Positions 13,811 to 25,370 of a stretch of 64,000 bases of DNA are shown piece by piece (positions within the stretch are counted from its first letter, which is position 1; every line of letters begins with the position of its first letter). The DNA comes from Gymnogyps californianus. Its lineage: Eukaryota; Chordata; Aves; Accipitriformes; Cathartidae. The DNA is taken from positions 68,740,707 through 68,804,706 of the forward strand of contig NC_059473.1 of the NCBI RefSeq assembly GCF_018139145.2, in the 5' to 3' direction. The translations under genes were made by a program, and so were the position numbers. The notes beneath the pieces are model-generated. The model did no database searches. It was not told the origin of the DNA and saw nothing but the letters and a program-made list of their open reading frames with translations.

Positions 13811-15203
13811 GCATCGCAAGAAACGAGTACACTGGAAGCCAAATTATGCAGACACCTGTGCAAACTCACAGCAGGAAGCACGGCTGGAGCGCTGCACGTG
13901 AAGGGCAGATTCAGCAGACCCACTAAGACCACCCTGGAGCTTTACGTGCTTGTGTATAAACTCATCTTAGTCCGGGTTGTTGTTAAGCTTCATCTTAGCT
14001 AAACACAAGAGGATGTTCAAGCCCCTCAAAGACTTTTAATTTCTTTAGATTTCTTGCATGCAGAAAAGTGCCTATCCAATTGCCATAGGCATTTTCGTAG
14101 CAAATAAAATAACGTGCTGCACCAGGAAAGGAAAATAATAAAATGAAACCATCTAAATGCATGGCCTAGTTCCCTTTTAACCACATGTTCCCCAGGCTCA
14201 TAACCTCTGCAAATGCCTGTGAGGAATAATGTGGTTTGCAGTGTGCCTGTAAGGTCAACAAATCTGGCCTGTTTCAGGCTGAACAAGGGCTCAGACACAA
14301 GATCAGGTTCCCCTTGCTTAATGAGCTGCCGTGTGGCGAGCGTCTGCGTGAGCACACTTCACACATGGCGAGCGCAAGGTGAAACAGCACGGCTTCAGCC
14401 GACCTCACCGAGGTTCGCATCCCTGGGCTCCTGCCTCACTTGCCCAAGGGGCTGAGAGGACGTGTACGGCAGGTCACCGCAGTTCGGTGGCCACGTCCCC
14501 ACTCACTAAGCCAGGGTAACAAACACAGCTGCGTGTCTTGCATGCGAATATCAAAGCAAAGAGAGCTTCATGAAGGACACTGGGCTCACAGCTCTGTCTC
14601 CTGGATAGCAAAGTCAAACCAAATGGATGAATGCACACACAGAGTCAAGAACAAGGACAGGCCTCTAGAGCACGCAAGCTCCTAGCTATTTGCAGATGTT
14701 TTAGCTAAAACTAGGAGTTTATACTCGATTCAAGACTCCATGCAAGCTAAATCTGTCCACAGCTGGGGTCTGCCGGCCCCAGCCCAGCCACCCACGTGGC
14801 AAGACCAGCTGCACTCTGCACCTTCTCCCTCCCTGGGCAGGAGGCTGCTGCCACCGCAGCAGCACAGGTACAAGGGGACGAGGCGTGGATGACAGTAGCT
14901 AGGGCTGCTTCCAAAACAGTAACAGCTGTGATCTGCTGGCCAGACTCGGAGAGAGAAGAGCAGTGCTGACCACAGCTCTCAGTTGATCCTCCAGAAAGTG
15001 CATTTATTAAGACCCTTTACCCTCTGCAGACCTTGAACTTGAAATAAGAAGTATTGGTTACACATCTCATAGGGAGCCTTGCGATCTCTCCTCGATCTCT
15101 GCTTCAGTCCTCGTGCTACCGATGCCACAGGGCATCTGCCCCCGAGTCACGCTTCTTGCCTGCTGGACAGACTTCCCTGGAGACATTGGATGTAGGAGTC
15201 AGT
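13811..15203. other. Intergenic, moderately GC-rich
   Basis: Higher GC than the surroundings with scattered CpG (14330-14520, 14760-14890). No exon or repeat recognised. Confidence 0.55.
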
Positions 15204-15426
15204 GGAGGGGGAAGGGAGAGGAGAGAGGAGAGGAGAGGAGAGGAGAGGAGAGGAAGAGGAGAAAGAAAGAAGAAAAAAAAGAAAAAGAAAAGAAAAAGAA
15301 AAAGAAAAAGAAAAAGAAAAAGAAAAAGAAAAAAAAAGAAAAAGAAAAAGAAAAAGAAAAAGAAAAGAAAAAGAAAAAGAAAAAAAAAGAAGAAAAAGAA
15401 GAAAAAGGAAAAGAAAAAAGAAAAGA
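15204..15426 (+). repeat. Unbroken 223-bp polypurine tract, (AGGAG)n then (AAAAAG)n
   Basis: Every base from 15204 to 15426 on the plus strand is A or G. The first part is an AGGAG-type pentamer array (about 15218-15260), grading into AAAAAG hexamers. Purine-rich sequence with few interruptions continues to about 15596. Long mirror-like polypurine tracts can form triplex (H-DNA) and are replication- and sequencing-difficult. Long Lys/Arg- or Phe/Leu-only frames here are artefacts. Confidence 0.95.
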
Positions 15427-15596
15427 CAAGAGAAGAAAAGCAAAGAAAGAAAAGCAAAGAGAAAAGAGAAGAAAAGAGCAAAAGAAAAGAAAAAAGAAAA
15501 GAAAAAAGAAAAGAAAAGAGAAGAAAAGAAGAAAAAAGAAAAGATAAAAGACAAAAAAGATAAAAACAATAAAAAAGATAGAAAAGGGAAAAGGAG
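15427..15596 (+). repeat. Degenerate purine-rich continuation of the GA/AAAAG array
   Basis: AAAAG/AAGAG units are interrupted by occasional C and T (for example AAAAGCAAAGA). It grades out of the unbroken tract to its left and looks like an older, mutated arm of the same array. Confidence 0.85.
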
Positions 15597-17164
15597 ACAT
15601 GAATCTGGGTGTGTAATTTATATATGAGGGAAAGTTTAAACCAGTGTGATTGGCAAGAATACAATGTTACTAAAAGCCACAGACATGCTAATTGGTGAGT
15701 CATTTAAGTAAACCCTATTGATCTTGCAAGTTTGCCAGTTTTCAATTTTCACTTTTGCTTGAAAACAGCTCAGAAAATAAGACTTAACCAGAAACTCATG
15801 ATCGGTGACTTTTTAATCCAATATTTTAGCAAATGTAACTTATCTATCTTGAGGGGTGCTTTTGTTTGACCAAGGGAACAGTTACAGAGAGCTTCCCTTT
15901 ACTCACCTAAGCCTCCCCCAGCGCAGGCAGGAGATGCACACTCGGGGCAGGCCAGATCCTATCTGCTTTTCTCCTGCAGCTGCAAACAAAGATATTCTTT
16001 TCAATGGTGATCTTCGCTGCCAGCAACCAGTTTTAGGTGTATGAGGAATAACCACCAGAGGCCTGTGACACCTCAGCCATGCCACTGCAGAGGTGGGGGA
16101 ATCCAAATGGTCAAGCTTGGCTCAGCTTGATTTTCTGCAGTTCTCACAGCCGTGCCCAGCACAGGAGCTCTGAGCTGCTCGGAAATTTGACTGACATCAT
16201 CATCTTGCTGACAGTAGATGAACGTGACTGATGTCTAACAGTTCAAAGATGAGTTTAGTATGGCAGTTCACCTAAATGAACAAAAAAAAGCAGCTTTTTT
16301 CCCATTATCCCATTCCTCCTTTATTATTTGGGCTGTAGCTAAGGCAAACTTGACAGAAGTGGCCAAAGCAGGTATCCCTGGCTGTCCACCCTGCTCCTCT
16401 GCCACAGGTCAGGAAGGCCTCCTCCTCCCTGAAAGAAGCACCATCAGCTGCCAGGCGATGCTGAGCTGCTGCGATAGAGGGATGGGCTCCTTCTCCCCCT
16501 CAGAGAGAGCGTCAGTAAGCAGGCACAGGCTTTCCACATTCTTAAGCAAAATATTTACTTTACAAGTGCTGAAACAAAATTTGGAAAAGTGAAGAATAAT
16601 ATTTATTTTGACAACGTTAAATTGCATTAAATCTGAAAGTGAAAATTAGATGCATGCACATACACTGAGGGCATTATCCACTAATCACAGGAACATAAAA
16701 GAACTGGAAAATACCCTCCTCCACTTCTACTAGGAAAGTTGGTCTGGACTAAATTACAGGCAAAATGTATAATTAAGCAAGCTATTATTATCCAGTGTCT
16801 TAGCAGATGCTGACCTCGTTTATGGTGATTTGGATAAGAATTCAACCGAGGTTTGATTTCACAGCTGTGTCCACGATGCCTTGGACCTGTTGTACCGCCC
16901 CAGAAATTCCCAGCATGTTAGCACTGGTGTCTAAGTGCGGTGCTTACGGTTTTCTATCCTCCTCGGCTGCTGACTGGGGAACTTTTCTTTAACTTCTTGG
17001 GAAAGAGAAAATGGTTTTACTGATCTGTCAGCCAAGCTTTATACTTGAAAGCTGTGTTTAATTACTTTGAAGAAGCTTTAATATTCCACCAGTACAAGGA
17101 GGGGGGACCTTCCACTGCTGTGTTATTCTCTTATTTTTATTTTTTGCAGGTGTAGGCTTGTGGC

Positions 17165-17420
17165 TTAGTTACTGAAATAACAATTCTGTTGGAAATATCA
17201 TTGGCATGAGAGATGAGCTGCCAAAGTGTTATGGGCTCAGTAATTTGTACATGGAAATGAGGATCCAGGGAACAACATGAACATCAGTGGCCCGAGGAGC
17301 TTATGATTAAAACATGATGCTGAGCTTTTATGATTTCTACAGCTAATTAGCAAGATTTATAAGCATCTAACAAAAAACAAGGCTGAATACAGTAATGGTC
17401 TTTATTTTCCACTTGGAGCA
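17165..17420. promoter_or_regulatory. Candidate conserved non-coding element with homeodomain palindrome
   Basis: AT-rich, repeat-free sequence with a 10-bp perfect palindrome GCTAATTAGC at 17342-17351, followed by AAGATTTATAAGCATC. The palindrome is a typical paired-homeodomain site. The composition resembles vertebrate developmental enhancers. No alignment was possible, so conservation is an inference. Confidence 0.3.
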
Positions 17421-19379
17421 GAAAACTACTGGGTTCTGAAATAGCAGGGAAAGGAAGAGAGGAACAAACACCCTTATCTCTTAGTTTGCCCACAATTTAG
17501 CTTAATTGCTTCTCTCTTTTCCATAGGATGAGTGGATGTCTCTCAGGTGGCAAGCATGAAGCCTGTGACTTATTCACATCGACGGCAATACCTCGTTGAT
17601 TTAATAGAGAAAAGGTTTCCTGCTGTTTCTTTATGGCTTCAGACTAGCACCAGTTTTGTTTTCCAGCAGCATGCTGGGGGAACGCGAGATGTCTGAAAAA
17701 GCCACTTCCACCAATATATACTTGGTTGATTCTGTTCCTCAGAGGTGCAAAAGGAAAAGGAGGGGAAAAAAAAAAGAAATACCAAGCTAGTCCGTAGAGG
17801 AATGAAGGGCTTAGTCTGCAGCCGTAGACCCGCGAGGGCCCCCGCTGTTCCCAGGAGGGCTTCTGGCCGGCAGTGCCTGCGTGACCTGCCCGGGAAGTTC
17901 CCGGTGTGCAAGTAGGGGCTGCGCGTGACCCAAGCCCTTTCCCTACGGCTTCTGCATTTCCAGAAGCCCAAATATCCTCACGTAGTCACGGACTGGAAAA
18001 CACCTGGCCAGCGTGTAAAACTGTTCTATTCTGCCTGGACAAACCTTTCAGCCAGAAAAGGAGACATCCTCCAGAAAACTTGATTGCATGGACATCTCAT
18101 TGCATAGGACGAGCCTTGCCCAAAGTGTAGATAAAAAAAGACAATCGTTACTGAAGCCATTGGCAAAGGAATCGCTCCAACACAGACCCACAGCAACTGA
18201 AGCCAGATGCGAGGACTGGTTTTGTTGTGATTGCAGCTAGCTCCTGTGCACAGCACAGCTGAGATTTCACCCAGTACGCAGCTGGCTGTTTTGGCCAGGG
18301 TGTCCCTCGCCCAGGTTTGCCATTGGGAAGAGGCTCTCCAGCCACTGCAGGCATTGCCCTTTTTCAGCATCTGCACCGGGCACCTCTCCTGCTTCTAGTG
18401 AGGAATGCAAGGACCACAGATGGGTCTGTGCTCCCCTGGCTGGGAATCGTAACCCATGGTGCGGGACTGAGAGCCCCACCGGGCTCTCAGCTGCCTGGGC
18501 AGCAGTGCTCCCCTCGGCACAGAGCTACATGGAGGGAGATGTGCTGTGCATATAGCCATCCCAGGCAAACCTGACCATCAGAGGGCTGTACTTCATTTTT
18601 TGTCGGTTGTAAACTTCTAGTGGCAGGCACAGCATCTTCCCGTGTCCATGGAAAGTGCTTTACCCATTGTGTATGTCACCACAATGTAATAATTAAAAAT
18701 ACACTGTCTTATTACACAGTTAGTGTGACCACAGAAGTCCATTTATAAAGCTCCATCTATTTATACTGGAGCTGTGTTTCCTTAGCTTAGAGATATACAA
18801 ATACTGGTATGCCATGCTTAATAGTATCCTAGCATTTTATTATATTTTAATGAACCACTGTCATCACCTCCTCCAGTATATTTTTTTCTTGTTCCTGTAT
18901 TCCTAGACAGTTGGCCTAAATGGGTATAATGGGATAATTTCCACTCCAGCAATGGTTTGGCACTTACGTTAAACAGTGCCTGGTAGCTGGCGCATCCTTA
19001 AGACACAGAGTTTGCTGAAGTTTATGGTGAGACCCACACTGGAGTGATGCCATACTCTCCATTTTCACCTCCAAAACCAGTCCATTTTTTTGGTGACATG
19101 GAGTGAGAGCAATTACATAGAACATTTTTGGAATTTCTGGTCTAACGTTAGATAGGGAGTTTTAGCCAGCGAACTTCCACTGATGACACCTAGCATCCTG
19201 CTTTCTTGGCCAGAGGTGCTTCAGACCACGGGAATGTCATGTCGGCACCTCCGACTGCAAAATGTCCAGCGAGAGTAACATCAGCAGAGCTTGACCTCAT
19301 TGTATAAACCCAGGGCTGTGTATGGACGCAAAGCTCTCGAAACAGGGCTGTGGGTGAAGGGATCTTGCTCTGCTGGAAA

Positions 19380-19930
19380 GAGGAAAATGGAACGAAGGCC
19401 TGGGCTCGGCCAGCATCACTGGGATGCTGGCAGAGCTCGGGCTGGTACTAGCGACAGCGGGAGGGGAGCAGGGTGGGGGCCACCCCGCCGCAGGGCAGCC
19501 CCCCTCACCCCTCACCCTCCAGCGCAGGGAGCAGGGTCCGCCCGGCCTCTTTTACAGGTGTGCAGGGAAACTGGGGAGCGACGGGCTGCCAAGGCTCTCC
19601 TCCCAAGCATGTGCGCTCCAGATGTGCCAGGAGTGAAAGCCAGCCAATACGGAATATTATTTATAATAACAATAATAACAATATTAATAACATAAGAACA
19701 TCTGGTAGCGTTTTTTTTCCATCTACCATTTGGCTGGAGGCAGAGCATCCGGGTGACATGACAATCGGTATTTCTGTTTCCAATTTAGCCCCAGCTCAGC
19801 TGCTGCAGTGACTCAGAGACAGGCGCTTCCAGGGACGCGTTCCCCGGCTCCCGGGCCCGGCAGGCCCCGCAGGTGTCACTCCTGCCACCGCCGATGGCAG
19901 ACGCACCTAAAATCGTCTGGGTTTGGGTCT
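19380..19930. other. GC- and CpG-rich patch
   Basis: By hand I count roughly 25-30 CpG in 550 bp, concentrated at 19390-19590 and 19820-19915, against very few in the flanks. It could be a weak CpG island of an unannotated transcript. I see no TATA, clear first exon or downstream coding exon. Confidence 0.35.
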
Positions 19931-20859
19931 CCTTTATCAGCTGTTTCATAGGAGATTGCAAGGGGGGTTTTACACTTCCCTGGCTCCTTTCCATCCTGCC
20001 CTGTGAGAAAGTTACCCAACTACAACAGTGTGCGGTTTCATACAGAAAACAAAAGCTAGCCGTTTTGAAATTTAAACAGAAGTGGCTTTATTACATATTT
20101 CATGCTATTGAAAGCATATTTGACTAAATACATACTTAAACCATTTTGGTATTGTTTTGAATTCTAAGGCTTTCAAATGTGTCCAGTAAATATATCACTT
20201 CCACCTACAAAGACTTCAGTTTTGACAGGCAACTAACATCTAGCCTAAAAAATTAATGCTGTGATTAAGAAACAGTCCTCTAGCTTTTCTTTCCTCGTTA
20301 TACTGACAGAAAGCTAAAAGCAACATTACCATAGAGGCTGCTGCTGCTGCTCCTAAAGTGTATGTACATAGTTGTAGTAGAAATCCTTTTACCCATCCTG
20401 CTCATAATTAGTTTCTCCCAGCAAGCTGTAGGCTGGGGAGTTGATTTCTTTGGGATCTAGTGCACAGAGAGTGGATTCCTCCTCAGTTGTGGAACAGGCT
20501 TTTTCTTCAAAGCAGATAACACATTGTGCACAGACTCTCATCTGCTATAAATTTATACAGGTTGATGACAAACTTAAAATGTGCACTATTAAAACTTCAT
20601 GTTCAAGAATAATGTTCATTTAAGTATTCGAACATTCTCCCTCAAGTCATTAAAGACTAAGATTTATGTAGAGCAAATGAAGAGGCGCCCTTATGCCTTT
20701 GGAGGCATGTATCCTGTTCCTGTCCTTGGGGTCAACCAGCTCTGCACGTACGCTCAAGGACAAACTAGGCCCCAACACTCATTATATTATCAAATTTGCG
20801 TATGAAGCAGCAAAAGTTGCTGATAAACAGAAAATCTAGGCCTTTGGCTCAGCACTTGT

Positions 20860-21220
20860 CCAATTATTAAAATCAGTTGCTTTAGATGGCATCTTAAATA
20901 AATCCATTTCTCCTAATGCACTTTACACACCACTGTGTGAGTAATAGGTTAGATTAAATCTAATTATGCGGCTAGACCTCCTAGTTTATGCAGCTGAATT
21001 TATAGGGCAATGCAAGACTGCTCCCATCACCTTTGGCTCTAGTGCAGTGATTCTTAAAAGTACATAAGGTGAAAATTTCAATAGTGCAGCACTATTTGTA
21101 ACTGGCAAAAGCCAGGAATTTGGGTTAATTCTACCTCCAGCCTTATTTTAATCCCCCCGCAGGTTCCCTGTTGTCACAAATATTATTAGCATATGAAATC
21201 TGCTGACTGCTAAAGTTTGG
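20860..21220. promoter_or_regulatory. Candidate conserved non-coding element with TTAGATT dyad
   Basis: A 15-bp dyad TTAGATTAAATCTAA (20949-20963, perfect apart from the central base) overlaps CTAATTAT. An octamer-like ATTAGCAT lies at 21185-21192. The block is unique sequence without stop-free coding structure, so an enhancer is the more plausible reading. Confidence 0.3.
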
Positions 21221-24200
21221 GGAATTCCAATAATGAAGGAATTTCCATACCCTTAAATCTGACATTTTCTGAAGCAGATGCTCAGCTAATGTATATTACA
21301 AAGCTCCCCTGGTTGTTTCAACGCTAACTTAGAGTAGCCGAGAGCCTGGAGCTCTTGGCATACGAATACAGGGCCAGACTCTCATCCCTTGGCCTGGAGA
21401 GCCAGTGGCTCCCCTTCCTCTTGGGGATGCTCGTGATGCCATCCAAGCGGGGACCCAACGCTTGCCTTTCTTCAGGATGTCGTGGCTGGCCCCAGGTGCA
21501 GTGATTATGGGGCAGCACACAGACAGACTAGAAATTTGGCAGCTGAGCAGCCAGAAGAGATGGGGAAGAAGCAGAGTGGGAATGAGCAGACCTGGGAAAA
21601 AGAGACTGGGAAGGAACAAAGAGAGAGCTGTAATCAGAAGTCATCTGAAGCAATGCTGTTAATATGTTATGCATAACAACATCCTTGATGACAGTCCAGG
21701 ACTCTCAGCTTGGGCCAGGGAACTGTCAGCTAGAAAGGAGTAAGTCGTTACATAGGTTCATACTATTAATAGTGACAGTGCTCAGTAAATCTTACCTTGT
21801 GTGCTGTAAACAAGTTTTTATTCCTGTGGCTCAGGACAAGTCCTTCCAAATCCAGAATTTATCTGTCTCCCAGCTACACAGACCAGCGGTCCAGCTTCGC
21901 AGGCAGAACTGAAACACCGCAACACTGAGCGCTGCACTGGTTGCATACATTTTTTAGCATAAATAGGTATGATTCACCTTCCTCTTGCAAGATGTTGAGC
22001 CTCTCAGTTCAATTTCTCCTCCCCTTCCCACATCCTACCTCTCCGAAACAGGGTCTCCCCTCCATTCTGCAGGGCATTCCCTCGCATACAAGCTCTTTTG
22101 CTTTAGGTGAACTAAAGAAGTATCTGTGACAGTCACCTGGGAGGGTGAGAAGCACATTCCTGCCTCTGTCTGAAAGATCTGGTGCAGTGGGAGAGTGGGA
22201 TCCAGATCTCCATGGTCTCCAGACAGGTCTTGCAGCCTGGCGAGACAGCCTTGCCTCTTCCAGTGCTTCCTCTGAATGTGATCATTAAATCCTTGAACCC
22301 AAAGATGACAGCTTCAATGGGGAGAATGAAGTCCCCCACCACAAAGCTTTCTAAGCCTTTTCTCCTAGAAGGTGGCTTAAACAGCCCTGGTTCCCTCTGG
22401 CAAAGGAGGGGTTTCAAACTGGGTGTCCCACAGACTGGGTAAGCAGGTAGAGCTGGAAGTGCCTAAATCCCTTCTCAGTCTTTCGGGGTCTGCCTTACTT
22501 TACTATCAGAGGTAAGCAGTGAGCCAGCCAGTCTTTGAATACCGAGTCTCTGTGCAGCGGATGACTGAACACCTTGAGGCAGAGGTGCTCTGCTCCCACT
22601 CCAGGGTTTCAATAGTCTATTACCAAGAAATCCTGAATGTCAGCATTGATTTTCTGGTAAGATTTTCATTGCGTTTTAAAATGCAGGTGTAGAAGGCTGA
22701 TGAAAGGTCCCCAGAGCGATGTGTGCTATGGTGTCAACATCAGAAATCTAGAGAGAATATCAGTGATTCACTCTCATATTTCTGCAGGCATGTCATCTGA
22801 AAGAAAAGCTTGTTTAGTGCTGAGCATCATACTATTACAGAAGGACAGAGAAATCAAATAATAGGAGAGGGCACACACACTTCCGGCCACACTAAAAAAT
22901 ATCCCTAGGAATAAATACTGGAATTTAATTTTGTTGGTTTATGCCTTTTTCCAAAGGTTGCCTTTGAGCGTCACTCACAGGCAAGACACCTTCCTCTCCT
23001 TCTGGGCAAAAACCAGAAAAACCTCTCTCCCAAAAAAGGCCTAGAGGGGAGTAGACGCAGTCTACCTGGCAATTAAATTTGTGAGTCTCCAAGAGCTTCA
23101 GGATCTCCCAAGCATCAATGCCCACAAATTTGCTTGAACATTCAGACTTGTTTTTCAGTGGAGAAAAAATGTTGACTAGATTTACCGTTGACTTCCAAAA
23201 ATAATTTATGGGCTCCTTGAGCACCCGTGCATGCACTGGAATACTTGACACTTCCACCTACGTACTTCTGAGTGTTTCGGCCATGGCACCACAGATTACT
23301 CTGTCTTCTCAAAGAGGACGCTGCTAGCAGCAAATCTCCCTCCTGACACCAGGTTAGCGTTGCTCTTAGTGAGCTGTGGGCTCATGCTGTGGGGGAAGGA
23401 AAAGAAAATACTCCCTGGATTCATGAAGAGAGGACCCTGGAGCAGTCAGTAAATGGGAGAAGAAGTGAAGATGACTAGTCTCGTACTGATTGCTGCCAGC
23501 AAGTGACTCAGAGCACAGTCCCTTCCAACCTCTTTATAAGGAAGGACAAAAGACTAGGGCTGGGGAAGAGGAGAAGCCATCCAGCCCAGTGAATCAGGAT
23601 GGACAGTCCATCACTGCAATGGGTAAATGAGCTGGTCCAGCTCCTACCACAAAATAGCAGAAGCTGGAGGGCTAAGCCCACTTAACTTTAACCAACTTTT
23701 GCTAATGTGGGACCTTAAACCACACATTTTGGGGGATCAAGAAACAAGAGTGCTACTGGCTGCATTACAATGAACAAAATGAGCAGCAAAGTGACTGCAT
23801 GTGGGTAATAAAAATAATAGCCGGTGGGAAACATGAGGAATCATTTAAATGATGCAAGAGAAACGATATACATCTGAGTATATTTTTCATAGGCAAACAG
23901 ATGAAAACTGGTCCTCCAGCAAAGCTGGGGTACAGCCAGGGACTTAGATGTTGCAATGTTTTAATTTGCAGATTTCCTGTTGCCTAGCAGACTCCTCAGC
24001 CAGGATTTAGACAGTTAAGATACAATTCCCAGGGAGAATTAGGTGCCTTAGAATAGTATTCCTAGAAACCAGCACACTGAGCATGAAGTTATTTACACTG
24101 GCCTGGAGAAACCACAGAAGAACAGAACAGGACCACAGTCAGAGACAGCAAAAATCTCTCTCTCTGCTCAGTCTTAAATCTCCTCCTGAAGGTAGGTGTT

Positions 24201-25247
24201 CAAGCCCAGTTAACCCTTTGTCACAAAAAGATACTTTGCTCTTTTCTTCGCCTCCCATTGCACTCAGTATCTCGGTAGCTAGATCACTCTCCACAAAGAA
24301 GGGAAACCTGCTTCAGACCTCCATGCTGCCTGATCTGCGGCAAGGATTTGGTCCTGAGTGCTGCACATCACATATGAGCACCCACATCAGATCAGGCTCA
24401 CCTGCACCCTCTCCCTCCCCCTGTGACTATGCCTTCCTCCCCTGGTGACTATGCAAAGTGAAACGGCTTCAACAGGAGAAACTGAGAAAGGCTCACCTTA
24501 AAACACGAGGCAAACAGTAAGCTGAATGCCGACAGAGTATGTCAGAGAATGGCATTCAAATTTTTGTTCTAAATCAGCTAGAGAGTGTGAATTTGCAAAA
24601 ACACCCCACTTCCCAGGTCAGCCTTCTGTCTACTGGGTAACATCTGTCCAATACCTCCTGAAAAGCCTAATTTATGGCTGCTTGCAAAAGCAGGACCCAG
24701 TCTGAGGATAAGTGTGAAGGCCAACCTACAGCTGTGATGGGGGAAGACACGCTCCATTTGAGAAGATGCTCTGCAAGAACTTGGAGGTAAGTGGGGCTCT
24801 GAAAAGACCAGCCACGCCAAGACTGAAGCTGCAGTAAGCATGACAACAGAGAGGTTTAGGTGGACAGCACAGCCTTTCAACTGTGCCTAGAAATCAGGAT
24901 TTAGGTGCCCTGAGAAATCTACCCATCTGATACTAACACAACAATCCCATAGCTGCCTATATTACTCACAGTAACGTGAAGATGCAGATAAACTTTGTAA
25001 AAGCTTAATGTGGAGGAGTTTCACAGCCAGCTCTTTGTCAGCATTTTCTCACCCCTGTATTAGGCATGGAAAACTGATAGACAGACTCTTGTTATCTTCC
25101 CTTGGGCTTGCCACCTTGCGAAAGAAGGCTCTGCTCTCCCTGAGGAAAAGAAGTGCAGCTGTGTATTTCTTTTATATTGGATGCAATATCTGTTGAACTC
25201 AGCCAGAAATTTACCTTCTCCTTATGCTCCCTTAAGTGTACAAGAAT

Positions 25248-25370
25248 AATATTTATGTGAAATCAGCTGAGAGCTACATCCAAAAAACAACTATCCCAAA
25301 GAATATTTATGTGATTTTATCCAGCTAACGGTAAGATGGTTCTGCATGAGCAGAATCTATTTATGTAATA
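25248..25370 (+). promoter_or_regulatory. Three ATTTATGT motifs at exact 54-bp spacing
   Basis: ATTTATGT starts at 25251, 25305 and 25359; the first two extend to ATTTATGTGA. TTTATG is a core for caudal/posterior HOX proteins. The flanks between copies do not align convincingly as a tandem repeat, so the spacing is not simply explained by duplication. Confidence 0.3.

Noticed and set aside
15054..15703. Six overlapping ORFs of 130-195 codons on both strands
   Set aside because: They are translations of the purine array: Lys/Arg/Glu only on plus, Phe/Leu/Ser only on minus. Simple-sequence openness, not genes.
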